A DNA stretch of 64,000 nucleotides from Branchinecta lynchi (GCA_023053575.1 JAKZAP010000015.1:16488142-16552141), one strand, 5' to 3'. Shown: positions 35,201 to 47,063, numbered from the stretch's first letter. Made by a program: numbers and translations. Notes: a model not told the origin generated them from the sequence alone.

Positions 35201-36118
35201 CCAAGTTCTCTCCTTACCAAATCTTATAATCAAGCAAGTTCACTGATCTCTTTTCTTCTTCCTCTTCTAATATTGCCGTGCGTTAGTAGATATGACGTAT
35301 AGGGGTAAATACATACTGAATCCACACCTGAACTAGGTTTTCTCAGATGACTAGCCACTGGCATCAATCTGTTTCGAAATTTTAATACTAAAATTATTCA
35401 AGGAGTCTGACGAAGACCGGATATCTACAAGACGCAAATGTCTGGATCAAATATTAAATTTTTTAGATCCCATCGAAACCTTTGGTCTCGTTCAAAGATG
35501 AGTCTCACTTTCTCCCTTATTTTCAAAAGCGGACGACCCCGTTCGAAATTCTCTTTACCAGTTCAGTCCTCCAAGCGGAAAGTCTCTATTTGTCCTTCCT
35601 TGCCTGATTCTCAGGATCAGGTCGGTTCGCACGTTTTTTCCGCTGAGGGAACATAATGAAACACATATCCTACCAAAGCAGAGTTAAACATAACGCTGAG
35701 CGAGATCAAGACCCCCCCCCCCCCCCCCCGCGTTGCCACACTGAGCGATATCAGAATAGTTTCGTCCCAAAATCTGCTGAAGTTTAAAACAAAACACTTC
35801 CGCAAGGGTAGTTCAATAGTATTAGGTTTGTTGGGTCTTTTTTAATAATGGATGATTATAATTATTCTTATTTGTAATCTGCATCATCTCAAGGCTTGCA
35901 GTTTGTACCGCAAGGGCAGATATACTGATATTAGTGTTTTGGTCTGATATGTTGAAAGTTATAATTTGACGAATATTATTATTTTTGTTTTTATACAGCT
36001 TCATCTGTTGACTGTAAGTACGCTATTTGGCATTGTGCCACGATTTGTGCTTATGTTTTAAATATATCAATCGATCACTCAGATGGTGGTGAAGGTCATT
36101 GCGGGGCAAACTGGACCT
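35201..36118. other. Intergenic, T2-like fragment and C-tract
   Basis: Between the two genes. About 35400-35510 resembles the T2 terminus (TTAGATCCCATCGAAACCTT), and a 19-base C-tract lies at 35712. No gene is seen. Confidence 0.4.
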
Positions 36119-36916
36119 AAAGGCCTGTTTCCACGACACAATTGTGGGCCACACACTTCTGGGTGTTTGTCGCGGAAACGAATTGTGTGCCAAACAGTCG
36201 AGCCACGAGCTGAAACTCGCGGAAACGCCATTTTGTCTATTTTTTGGCGGAAACTTCAAATATCTGAAAACAAAAATAAAATTCATGTAAAATCTCAATA
36301 AATAGAGCTCCAGACTTATTTCCCTACCATTATGTGCAAAAGGGGTCCTCAGTTTTAAGTCTATATGCTTGGAAAAGTAGTACTTTATTGTTTAGACACT
36401 ATGAGCGTGTTCCACCCTTCTAACAATAGTTACTATTAGTTACTATTTCCGTTCCAACCTCACCAAAAAATACTACGCTGACCGTTCCAACCTTGTCGGA
36501 ATAGTAACTAATAGTTACTATTTGCTTACCATGCTCGGGAGCGTAGTAAGCGTAGTTACTACGCATCTCTGGAACGTGATTGGTCGGATTCGCCCGTGGC
36601 ATGATATTCTGCTGGAAAATAGAAAAATCGTTCCAGCCTTGACGGTAGAAAGCCAGAATTCGTGACGTCATGCGCTCTAACTACGATAAGTAGGGTGGAA
36701 CACGCTCTATTTTGCTGCTTAATTTAAATTTCCCGCCAGAATCGAGCCACAAAATGGACAATCATCTCGCCAGTTCTTTGTCGAATTTGAGCCACAAAGC
36801 GAGCCAAGGATATCTTGTTGGTCGCGGAAACACAGATGTGGGCCGCACAAAACACCGCGGAAACACTCTTTTCGAGCCACAAACTGTTTGTCGGAGCACG
36901 GAAAAACGCCTTAAAT
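36119..36916. mobile_element. Inverted-repeat element containing MITE-B copy 2
   Basis: The left end AAGGCCTGTTTCCACGACAC and right end with CGGAAAAACGCCTT face each other. Inner words GTGGGCC, CGCGGAAACAC and GAGCCAC recur on both arms in inverted order. Its body is interrupted by MITE-B (36403-36707), so the original element was about 490 bp. Non-coding. Confidence 0.65.
36403..36707. mobile_element. MITE-B copy 2 (nested)
   Basis: 305 bp with ends GAGCGTGTTCCACCC and GGGTGGAACACGCTC, a perfect 15-bp inverted repeat, and TAT on both sides as a 3-bp duplication. The interior shares ACTAATAGTTACTATT and CGGGAGCGTAGTAAGCG with copies at 10414 and 61510. This is the most intact of the three. 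Confidence 0.88.
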
Positions 36917-38489
36917 TTCACGGCGGCGCCGAAGTTAGAACTGGAATAAGGAGCTTTACAACAGGGACAAATCAACTCGAGGATAAATTTTACTACCCCC
37001 ACTTTCTTGCATAAGGGCTACTTGGTCTTCCGCAAGTGGCCTCGGATTCTGTCAAAGTTATCTTACTCGAGTAACTGGTACAATGTAATATGCAAAATTC
37101 CAACTAAAAAACTTCAACTTCAATGAAAAAAGAGTATAAAAACTGAACTAACTTCAACTTCAATAGGAAAAACGAAAAAGTACAAAACTCCAACACCACC
37201 AATATCTTTGGATTGTATTCAGTTCGATCAAGGTATCGTAAACAGTTGAATATAATTCTAAACTTTTTCCAACGGAACGAGTATATATCACATGAAAAAT
37301 GTTTTGGGCTATTTAAAATTTTGTGAGAAAGGGCTGCTAGACAAACAAATTTAAAATTTCAATAATCTCCTCAATAACGCGCAACAAAACAATCTTGTGT
37401 CTGAACTTTAAAATCTGAGCAGTTGAAAAAAAAAATCGAATTGTCTCTGATTTTTGGAAACCACGTGTTTCTGAGAAGCAGAATGACCTCCACTTCCTGA
37501 CCTGACATATTGACCCCCTTTACACAAATTCTTAAAAAGCCCCCCCCCCCCCTCACAAGAATGCCTAGCCAAGCACGAATGCCTAGGCCCGTGCCTAGCA
37601 TCACCGTTCACCGTTTCAGCGGCAAGAGTAAGGTCTGAGAGAGTGGTAGCCTAGCCAATACCCAAATTGGGTATTGACTCAACTTTAGCCGATTATCTAA
37701 GGCCCGTGACGTTTTCATGACGTCATGAAAGAAATAGGAAAATTCGATTAAGTTAATGTTGCAGAATATATATTTATTTCTATATATAGAGCCGAGCGGC
37801 CAGCGAGGCGCCGGACGCGTTTACACTTGTAAACCGTTGTAGGGCAATCAGTTCCATTAATAAATGGAAAATATGGACTTTTCGTGTGACGTCACGACCC
37901 GTAAATAATCGGCTAAAGTTTATTCAACACCCCCAAATTGCAGCCAATTAAACACACAAGGACTCGTTACCTAAGAAGTTTTGTTCCCGCCTTTGGCAAC
38001 CTTTTTACTTTGCATCATTTATTGTACACAGATTTGAATATTTTGTGTTATGTTCGACAAGTCTTTGTTATATTCAAACTAGTACAGAATTATCTTTTGT
38101 GCATAGTGTTAATATGGACGAGAACCCCCAAATCGGCTTGACCGTTGTATCAGTTCTGAAAATAAACTGAACTGAATTGAAAAACCCATGCCTAGGCACA
38201 GATTTCAGGCCAGGCACGGAGTTCTAGGCTCTAGAACTCGGTGCCTGGCTAAGCTTGAGCACGTGTCTAGGCATCTGCACTTGGCTAGGCATGCTTGTGG
38301 ATGCGTCTTCGCCGTTGAAATCACAATTCTTATTGCAAAACTCAGAATTATCTTAGGGAACATTCTGAGATTCCTGGACTAGCATAAAATCTAAAAACAA
38401 AATTTAAGTGGCCAACTCCCTGTTAGGACTTGTCCATCTTTCTATCATCTACCGCATTTTATCACAAATCTTTGATTTATCTGAACCCT
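36917..38489. other. Intergenic, nothing assigned
   Basis: No exon with Tudor or other similarity was found on either strand, although any remaining 3' exons of the Tudor gene would be expected here or at 38.9-42.5 kb. It has a C-tract at 37541 and an AATAAA-rich retrotransposon-like tail at 38160 (AATAAACTGAACTGAATTG). Confidence 0.4.
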
Positions 38490-38930
38490 GTTCTTTAAGC
38501 GTGCTTGCTTTTGTAATGAAGGGTTCAGCGGTGGAATTCTCTTAGCTTCTTGAGACTGTGAATACCAAGCATCGTCCCCACTGATTCCTCCTATCATCCC
38601 CTTCCAACCCATCTTGCATTCCAAACCCACACCCAGAAAACAGAGGGCGGTTGTGAGAGTGCGTGCTTCTGAAATGCAGCACCGTCTAGGGTTCAGCGGC
38701 AGAACTACCTTAGCTTCTTGATACTGTGAATACCAAGCATCGTCCCCACTAATTCCTATTATCCCCTTCCAACCCCTGTTACATTAAAAAACCCACAACC
38801 AGAAAACAGAGGGAGGTTGTAAACTGCTTGCTTCTGAAATGTAGCGCCATCTAAGGTTCAGCGGCAGAACTCCGTTAGCTTCGTCAGACTGTGAATGCCA
38901 AGCATTGTCCCCACCGGAGTTCCTGGAGAA
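38490..38930. repeat. Three tandem ~155-bp units
   Basis: Units at about 38510, 38670 and 38835 share GGTTCAGCGGCAGAAC, TTAGCTTCTTGA and a TGAATACCAAGCATCGTCCC block, then CCTTCCAACCC and ACCCAGAAAACAGAGGG. The word AAGTATCGTCCC next to the Tudor exon at 42490 resembles the unit, so part of it may derive from there. No function is visible. Confidence 0.7.
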
Positions 38931-39329
38931 GATAAAAAACATAAGAATACGGAACTGAAGGACATGGAGAAAGAGAGACTAGGCTAGTTTAAGGGATCCC
39001 TCGCCCTATTTACTCTTCAACTTACAGTATTTTAAAATATGTGAATACTTTAAAGTTTAACTGAACAGGCAACTTATTTTTACATCTTAGATTCAAATAC
39101 ATTGAATTATTACGACACCTATTGGGGATTTCCATTCTGTCCACAGTAGTCTTCAGTAGGGACGTTGGGAATGTGGACGATTTCCCGTGGTGAATCCGTC
39201 CACAATTCGCCCGCGAAAATCACTGCACTATCACTACACAAGACACCTCACTAGCTAGCAGGGGCGTCACTATGGAGGGGGGGGACTCCCCCCCCCCCTA
39301 AAGGTCCTGAGAAAGTACTTTCGTCGGGC

Positions 39330-40260
39330 GAAGCCCGGCGAAAGTTCACTTGTTTGTCGCCGCGAAGCGCCGGCAAACATAGAAAAAATAATATTTTGTA
39401 TGCTTTTTATCAGGCATCGGTCGATCCGTCGGCACATCGGGTGTTTTTATATGCAAGAAATGAAATCCTGCAAACGTTTCTCGGGCAAAACATTGAAGAA
39501 ATCGAATTCTGCATGCTTTTGTCGTGCCTCGGTATTCTCGTCGGAACATCGGGTTCTTTTTATACAGAAGGAATCAAGAAGAAATAAAAACAAATTAAGT
39601 TTTTGTCGGGCATCGGTCGACTAGTCGGCACATCGGGTTCTTTTTATACGCAAGAAATGAGATCCTGCAAACATTTGCCAGGCAAAGCACTGGAGAAATC
39701 GAATTCTGCAAGCTTTTGTCGTGCCTCGGTTCGTCGGCACATCGGGTTCTTTTTATAGAAAAGAAATCCAGAAGAAATATTTGTTTATGCTTTTGTCGGG
39801 CGTCGGTCGACTCGTCGGCATATCGGGTTCTACTTATACGTAAGAAATCAAATTTTGCAAACTTTGTCGGGCGCACCCAGGAAGTTTAAGTTTCATTGGC
39901 ACGGGTTATTTTTACACGTATGAATCAAGTTCTGTACAGTCTAGTCGAGCAAAACACAGAACAAATCAAATGCTCGATGGTTTTGTCGGGCGTCGGTATT
40001 CTCGTCGGCACATCGGGTTCTTTAAAAAAAAAAAAAAAAAAAAAATCAAATTCTGTAACTTTTTATCGGGCCCATGCCGAAAGTTCAAGTCTCGTCGGTA
40101 CATCGGCTTCTATTTACACGTTCTTTACAATCTTGTCGGGCAAAACACAGAAGAAATCGAATTCTGAATGCTTTTGTCGGGCGTCGGTGTTCTTGTCCGC
40201 ACACCGAGTGTTCTATACGTAAGAAATCAAATTCTGCAAACATTTGCCGGTCGCAAACTT
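39330..40260. repeat. Tandem array 1 in hAT-like copy B
   Basis: About seven to eight degenerate units of ~110-125 bp: GTCGGCACATCGGGTTCTTT, TATACGCAAGAAAT, CTGCAAAC, TTTGTCGGGC. A-run at 40024-40045. Open frames here repeat the same peptide words and are not genes. Confidence 0.8.
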
Positions 40261-40269
40261 TTCCGGAAA

Positions 40270-41060
40270 AAAAAAGATTTAAAAAAATTCGCCGGCGTTG
40301 CTTAGTTCAACTTGTTCTGGGTACAGTCGTTGGAAGCTTCGCTTCTTAGCAAAAGTTGAAACGAAAAGCCGAATATGTGAAATTAAATATATGTATTTAC
40401 ATCAAAGGAACAATGTCAACTGATGCATTACAGTAAGTTTTACACAAAATTTCGCCTGGCGCATTTTGTAGTATTCCCTATTTGGAAGAATGGTGTATCA
40501 TTTAGTTTTCCTTTTAGGATAGAAATTCTTGGGGTTTGAAACACGTTAAAAGCCGGAAATTGTATGGTACTATAGCTGGATTTTCCGCAAAAAAACAGAT
40601 TAAACAAATTTCGCCTGCGGTGCTTGGTTTAACTTGCCTTGGTACAGTCGTTGGAAGCTTTGCTTTCCAGCGAATTTGTGAACTTTAAAATACGAGATTA
40701 TACCAAAGGAATAACCTCAATTGATGCGTTGTTACAGTTAATTCACACAAAATTTCGCCTGCGGAGCATTTTGTAGTATTCTTTATTGAGAAGAACAGTG
40801 TTTCATTTAGCTTGTCGTTTTAGGATTGAAATTCGCTGAAACACGTTAAAAGCTAGAACTTGTATGGTAGGTATAGTTAAATTTTTCCGGAAAAAAAGGC
40901 AGATTTAAAAAATTTCGCCTGCGGCGCTCAATTTAACTTGTTCTTGGTACAGTCGTTGGAAGCTTCGCTTTTTAGCGAAGGCTAAAATGAAAAGCCAAAT
41001 ATGTGAACTTAAAATACGAAATTACATCAAAGGAATAATCTCAACTGATGCATTACAGTT
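40270..41060. repeat. Tandem array 2 in hAT-like copy B
   Basis: Three units of ~310 bp beginning near 40270, 40575 and 40880. Each has AAAAATTTCGCCTGCGGCG-like, TTGGTACAGTCGTTGGAAGC, AAGGAATAA and TGATGCATTACAGTTA blocks. Unit length and sequence are unrelated to array 1. Confidence 0.8.
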
Positions 41061-41217
41061 AGTTTTACCCCGATTCTATTCTGTGCTGGCGGGAAATGTA
41101 CGCCGTTGCCGCGAAGCGGCAACGGCGTGTTTTGTCGGTAAATTTTTTAGTCTGTAGGCACAAACCGGACGTCTCCCCCCCCAAAGGTAAAAGGCTAGTG
41201 ACGCCCCTGCTAGCTAG

Positions 41218-42530
41218 CACTAGTTTTTGGCACTGCAGACTGCAGACACTTTTTTGTTTATTTGATACACAATTTATTTACTCGTTTGCTACTGGTGTTG
41301 TTGCCAAATGTTCCAGGCACCATAGAGATATCACAAAAACGGGAAGAGCGGCAAGCACAATGGGATAACTGATTATTTGGAAATATCAGAAAAACAAACA
41401 AACGCTTTTTCATCGGGTTTTCAAGATTATTTAAGCGAACAAGTGATGGGTAACTAGACTGTCGTATCCTAGCCCTTTTCGGTTAAACTTTAAAACTAGG
41501 CTGAGAGAGAGAGAGAGAGAGCGGTTTATTATACAACTTTATTAGCTCTTGGCTAATTTGCAGTTGCAAAACATTACATACAAGAATTAGGCACTGTTAA
41601 ACATAGACATAAAAAAAGGCACAAATGAATTAAAATAACGGTTTGTCCGCGCACATATAGGGATCAGTTTGAAATGGTGTCTGGTGGGGAGTCTGCAGGT
41701 AGGATGTCTCGATGGGTTGGGTTTGAAAGCAATTTTTTCAAAACCTCACGATGATGCTTTGCATGATGAGGCTGTGTTTTCAACAAATAACCCACGGTTT
41801 TGGCTGTTTTAAGCCTTTTCCGAGACACGTTGACTTGAGGCGAAAGCAGGGCACATAACCAGTTTTTCTGACGGAAAAACTTCTCTTAGACAACCGTCGA
41901 CAGCGTGATATAGCTCGAAGGTAGCAAAACACGGCAGGTGACAAAATTGTCTTAGGGTTAGAATGTACCGTCCGAAATTGGGGTCTCCTGGTTTAGAAAT
42001 ATATGAAGTGATTATGGAAGACTAAGGTTGCGTTAGTATTTTTCATTTCAAACAGAAAAAGGACGGAGTACAAAAACGAAAAGAAAAACAAACAAAAGCA
42101 AAACGTAACACTTTCATAGGAAACACACAAAAAATCGACAATTACAAACTGAGACTCTCTGACTGACTAAAAATTGAACACGAGTACATACATATAGGTA
42201 AGACAGGTCCTTTAATTTAAAACTTTGGTAGGATATAGCTAATTTACAATTTCGTAACGATCAATAAACACATGCATTTCCATCTGTTTTTCAAACCATT
42301 TACGTATTTTGAAATTTCAGAGTTTTTCAGTAAACCTTAGGAAGGACTGCTGGCTAATGGTAGGCTACTCCAATTTCGAAACCTGTGGAAATCGCACCAC
42401 AGGATATCATGACCAGACTATTAGAAGTTTGATAACGCTTAACACAAAATTGCTCATTGATGTCTTAAAGGACACCTGAATGAAGAGTACCAAGTATCGT
42501 CCCTATCTGTATTACGTCCGTTAACATTAC
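41218..42530. other. Stretch left of the last recognised Tudor exon
   Basis: A (GA)n microsatellite at 41502-41521 followed by GCGGTTTATTATACAACTTT looks like a reversed retrotransposon tail. No further Tudor exon is recognised. The 42531 exon could instead read through its donor, adding about 25 codons to a stop at 42454. Confidence 0.4.
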
Positions 42531-42659
42531 CTGCAGAAAACCCAATCCAAATACGAAATGGTGTTTCCAAGCTTTGATTTTTGCTCCATTTTGCATCTGT
42601 CCTTATTTCAGTACCGTACAATTTTAGAAATGAACAAATGTCTCCAATCAATCCTTCTT
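42531..42659 (-). CDS. Tudor-domain protein, exon after third Tudor domain
   Basis: A 129-nt exon with acceptor ATATTCCAG and donor CTGCAG|GTAATG. Its incoming phase matches the single base left by the 46903-47063 exon, giving a Glu codon at the join and EEGLIGDICSFLKLYGTEIR, then WSKNQSLETPFRIWIGFSA. This sits after the third extended Tudor domain and shows no domain of its own. If the donor is not used the frame continues 25 codons to a stop, making this the terminal exon. Confidence 0.75.
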
Positions 42660-43200
42660 CTGGAATATTTTTTAACCAGTTAAGCCCAAACGTATATCTA
42701 GAAGAAAATCCAATACGATCCGGGCAGCGCTGTACAAGATTTGAATGAATTGCGCTTTTTGTCTTGGATTCTGCATGTGCAAACCTCCGGAAACGAATAT
42801 CCCTATTTTGAAAACGTCACGCTCAGGAGAAGAATACTCTCCGTGGCCATGTCTGTAAATGCATTCTCCATGGTGTGTTCAAGTATGGTTTCATTGTTCA
42901 GGTGTCCTTTAAATGTTCTGTCACGGTTACTGCGCCGTTAAATTATGTTATTATTATTATTAACAAACTTCTGAGAAGTGCATGTTTGACTCAGACGGGT
43001 CGAAAACAGATGATGATGAGAACTTCATAGTTTAAGAATAGTGAATAAAGAATTAATGAAAGCGTTTGAATTAAGTGAGTGTATGATAAGAGAACTAGAG
43101 TGATGAACGAAAATCAAAGTTTTGGTAATTTATTTACTTATGTTTATATCCTTCAAAACCGAGGAGTAAATAAAGAGAGAAACAGCAAGAGCTACGAGCT

Positions 43201-45430
43201 CATATGGCACTTGTTACGAGTAGGTGGTAAAGAAAGTTGATGAGAACGCCACAAAATACCCCGCCATCCAAAAATTAGGTTTGGACCTAGAAATAGAATA
43301 TCTAGTTTCATAGTCTCAACATTTCTGGCATCGCCTCGGATGATCTAAGACAAATGACTTTTCTACTTTCCACATTTCAATCCAATAGATCCACTCGTTT
43401 GGTCCCTAGACGTGCAACACGATTTCCGTCCTCTCCATCTTCTCGTAAGCGGCCGAATCTGGTTCTACTCCTAAATTGATCATCTGAAGCATTTTCTCGT
43501 ACCAACTATTAAGTTTCACTCGAAACCGAGCAATCGTTTTAACTTCCGGTGACTCCCCCCCCCCCCCCCCCGCCATCGTTGTCGGATCCTGTTTAAACCC
43601 TAAAATGTGTCATCTAGGGCATATGATTTTTTTACTTTTCGAGGTTCATTCAAATCGTCCAACTTGTTTGAACCCTATGCCAGCAACATCATCTCCGGGA
43701 CTCCCATCCCCCCCCCCCCCCACAGTGGCTGAATACGAGTCGGAAACATAACTTCGCAACTCTGACGCGACCTCTTCCCGTACATCAAGTTCGACAGGAA
43801 TCGGAGCATAGGCACCCGGCACTCCCCCCACCCCACCCCCCGATCGTGGCTTTATGTGGTTCGGACGCATGTTTGCTTGTTTAGGTCTACAGTTCTTACC
43901 ACCCATGAAGTTTCAGTCGAACCGGACCCCCCGTTCGCAACTTACGAAAGTCAGTGATTTCTGGGTTCCTCTTTCCTCAGTGATTTCCGGATTCCTCTTC
44001 CCTAAACTCCCTAAAATGATGTTCGGGTCCTAGAGTACAAATTTTCCTAGAGCATTGTATGAGATCTTTAGGTTACTAATATGCCTGCAAAGTTTCATCA
44101 TCCTTAGAACATCTGGAACTATCCTAACTGGCGATTAATGGCGATCAATGGAATTCTGGGAAAACCCCTCCATCTCCCCTCACAGAGCTCCGATACGATC
44201 TGGCTCCGTCAATTAAGGCCTAATGCGTGTTTTCCACACCAAGTTCCATCCCAATCCCTCGACTTAGCTTTAAGCGTTTCAAAATTTGTCCGGTGCCCCC
44301 TCCACCCACAAGTACTGAATCCAACCCGGACTTGACACGGAACATCTGAGACGATAGCTATTTCTACTTGCCAAGTTTCATTCAAATCCAATCCCCCATT
44401 CAAAAGCTGCCCATGCCACTAGATTCCGGATCGCCGTCCCTCCGCTACCTCCCACAATGGTCAGATCGAGGAAACGACTATTCACAAGTCAATGTGTTCG
44501 GGTCCCTGACACGCCTACCAAGTTTCATCGTCCTAGCACATCAGAAAGTACTGAACTCGCGCGAACACTAGAAGTGTGCCCCCCCCCCCCCCCCACAACT
44601 CCCCCACAGTCCCGGATCCGGTCCTATTATGTATTATGTCAATGACGCATCTAGGACTTGTGCTTGTTTTTCCCACCAAGTTTCATCTGGATCCCTCCAG
44701 TCTAAGCGTTTCCCAAAATGTAGGTTCCCCCTTAGACTCCCCCCAATGTCACCAGATTCGGTCTGGATTTAAAATGGGACGTCTGAGGCACAAGGTCTTT
44801 CTGAATATCAAGTTTCATTTAAATCCGATCACCCGCTCAATCGCTGAGTTTGTCACTAGATTCTGGATTCCCGATCCGTTTACTCTACCCAGGATAGCCG
44901 GACCGGGGAAACTATATTCTTCAGTTCAGTTCAGTTTCAGTTCAGTTTTATTAAAATCAAAATAAAGGAACAAAATACGAACGCTCCATGGCCCGTTACA
45001 TAGGGGTTAATACCACAATAATTAACAAATGAACGAGTCTCTTAACTATTAGAATAAAATAAAAGAGAACAATTGAAGAATTTTATTTTTACCTACCGCT
45101 CCATCCTCAAAGTTCATCTCCAGGTCTACGCCGATCTCCCGCAATCACTGCTTTTCAACAAATAAATAAATAACTAAATAAAAAAAATACTCAAGCCTAG
45201 CATCCAGGGATGTCGCCCTACCCTCATTAGTGATCTTACCTATTTCAAAACAAAAATATATATTCCCGAATGTATTTATTCTTTATCAACCAAGTCAATC
45301 TGTTCGGGTCCCTGACATGCCTGCAAAGTTTCATCGTCCTAGCTCATCAGGAAGTACCAAACTCGCGGGATCACTAGAAATTCGGATCCCTTCCCCCAAC
45401 TCCCCGACAGAGACCGGATCCGGTCCACTA
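43201..45430 (+). mobile_element. T1 family copy, interrupted by an insertion
   Basis: It begins with GAGCTACGAGCTCATATGGC, with C-tracts at 43555, 43709 and 44579. The T1 unit stops at about 44915 and resumes at about 45292 (TGTTCGGGTCCCTGACATGC). The intervening ~375 bp starts with TTCAGTTCAGTTTCAGTTCA and holds AAAATAAAGG, looking like a reversed retrotransposon end. The 3' end of T1 is missing. Confidence 0.6.
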
Positions 45431-45589
45431 TTTGAAGCTCCACTATTTGAAAGTAGTCAATCTTTCAATTCTTTCAAATACCACTATTTGAAAGTAATCT
45501 GCCGTAATAAGATATTTATAGTCGGTAGAAGCTTCAGTTATTTATTACAGGTTTGTTTCCTTCCCCGACATTGACCCAGAAGATTGACA

Positions 45590-45700
45590 GCCAGACGAGG
45601 ACCCTTGCCAAGAAGGGCCGAAATATCGCTGACGAAGAATCGTAGCTGACGTATATCCGTTCTAAACATTGTTTGAATATATGTTTCAAAGTCAGCTTGG
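45590..45700. repeat. Dispersed element end with CAAGAAGGGCCGAAATAT motif
   Basis: The run GACGAGGACCCTTGCCAAGA, then AGGGCCGAAATATCGC, recurs at about 1908-1940, 3705-3735 (reversed), 52997-53030 (reversed) and 56701-56740 (reversed). In the 45.6 and 56.7 kb copies the similarity extends over GTTTCCTTCCCCGACATTGA and TTTGAATATATGTTTCA. It is probably the 3' end of a retroelement. I cannot name the clade. Confidence 0.5.
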
Positions 45701-46052
45701 GCTCAAAGAATATTTATTCTTTCCGATTTGCAGCACCTCTATGTTCTTGTCCCTCTTTGCTTGAAATTTCAGCCAGTATTCAGCAACTGAAAAGGTCAGC
45801 AATTGCCGAAAAATAGAATAAAAATGGCAGTTCAATCAATCAATCAATCTTTATTCTTCAAAAACAATCCTTACGGTATTAACAAAAAAACGAATATTTG
45901 TTCTCTCGTCAAATATAGAGTTTTCTTGCAAGATATGAATGAATGAATGAATAAATTTATGACGCACTGCCCAAGGGCGTAAGTGCAGTAAAAAAAGATA
46001 AAGAAATATAAAAATTATCGCAAAAAACTCAACAAATATTTTCCATAAAGGT

Positions 46053-46330
46053 TCACGAATTTAAAATCACGTTGATGGGATCGTAGACAGGTAATTTTCT
46101 AATCGGAGAACACAAATTAGAGGAGACGGCTTCAAGCGTCAACAATGGGTCGGAAATTAACAAACGGCGGATCAGGTAGCGGTTATCCCTTATCGTCAGT
46201 TTCCACTTTTGTTCAGGCATGACACTTCCTAGCTTAACGTCCAGAGAAACGCAGGCTTCTGTTGACGTTCGAAATCTCCGCGTCTGGGTGAATTTTGGGT
46301 TGTCGCTCAAGCAGCGCGTACTACCAACTA
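46053..46330 (-). CDS. Unassigned coding-like frame
   Basis: A minus-strand frame of about 92 codons with balanced, protein-like composition (SLDVKLGSVMPEQKWKLTIR, then DNRYLIRRLLISDPL) ends at 46053. I see no ATG-led start, no matching splice phase with the Tudor exons on either side, and no family resemblance. It could be a terminal exon of an unknown gene, a decayed transposon protein or chance. Confidence 0.25.
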
Positions 46331-46334
46331 TTTA

Positions 46335-46665
46335 CAGTTATAACGTGGTATCTGATACCACGGTTGCTCTGCAAAAATGACAATTGCCGAAACTGCGATT
46401 TCGAAGTCATCCCAAAGGAAAAACTGATATCCAGTCACATCAAGTGCCAAACTTCTTTCCCACCAATTTGTCAAAGACCTAGACTCGATTGTTGGTGATG
46501 ATGAAAGTGAGATGACTTTTTCAGATACCGCAATCAGTTACCACGCTCGAACTGTGGTACCTGAATATCAGATATCACGATGACAGGCCAGATCCCACGA
46601 TAACTGCAAAAACGCCTTTTGACCGTGGTATCAGATACCACGGTAACCGCGAAATCGACTTTACA
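46335..46665. mobile_element. Palindromic MITE-C copy 1
   Basis: It opens with GTGGTATCTGATACCACGGT and closes with GTGGTATCAGATACCACGGT. These 20-bp ends are themselves palindromic. The interior includes TGCAAAAATGACAATTGCCG and GAAAGTGAGATGACTTTTTC, found reversed in 48537-48890. Confidence 0.75.
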
Positions 46666-46902
46666 CCATCGTATCAGACTGCAAAACGCAACTAGACTCT
46701 CTTAAACGAGTCAAATAACTCAGTGTATCCAACTATCAGATGTAAAAATAAGCTGCCTTTTCAACTTTAACGGATAACGTTTGCATAACCATAAAAGATA
46801 ACATTCCAAGTGGTATCTCTTGAAACTGCACATCCTTGTGTTATCTCTTATGAACCTACAAACGGTGCACAGTGAAGCGGAGCCAGACTATAGACTACTT
46901 AC

Positions 46903-47063
46903 CGTGGGTTTTATTTTGCAGCTCGACCTCGTATCCACTGAGATTTCGTTTTTTTACCGTCATTTGGAGAGTCACTCCCAGTGGGGCAATTTCCTTGAAG
47001 TATTGGGTGACATCTGGTGGGTAAAAGACCTCCTCAAAGCCAAGTAGCGAACACTGGATGGCT
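46903..47063 (-). CDS. Tudor-domain protein, exon completing third Tudor domain
   Basis: A 161-nt exon with acceptor TTCATTGCAG and donor G|GTAAGT. The first base completes an Arg codon and gives PPRAIQCSLLGFEEVFYPPD, the conserved end of the Tudor core (PPQA.QCSL) that follows exon 53612-53847. It continues as the staphylococcal-nuclease-like half of an extended Tudor domain: YFKEIAPLGVTLQMTVKKRN, then SGYEVELQNKTH. One base is left for the next exon. Confidence 0.92.

Larger units (their letters stand above)
39259..41209. mobile_element. hAT-like composite element (copy B), 1951 bp
   Basis: Ends CAGGGGCGTCACTA and TAGTGACGCCCCTG form a perfect 14-bp inverted repeat, and CTAGCTAG stands on both sides as an exact 8-bp duplication (39251-39258, 41210-41217). 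Just inside the ends are G/C runs. The interior is two different tandem arrays: 39330-40260 and 40270-41060. There is no transposase, so it is non-autonomous. This is the clearest hAT-type signature in the window and ties together the ends at 1139/2817 and 62117. Confidence 0.9.

Noticed and set aside
36724..37014. 100-codon frames on both strands
   Set aside because: They lie in the right arm of an inverted-repeat element, and no domain is visible on either strand.
39346..40349. Several 65-108-codon frames
   Set aside because: They consist of the same peptide words repeated with the tandem units of hAT-like copy B.
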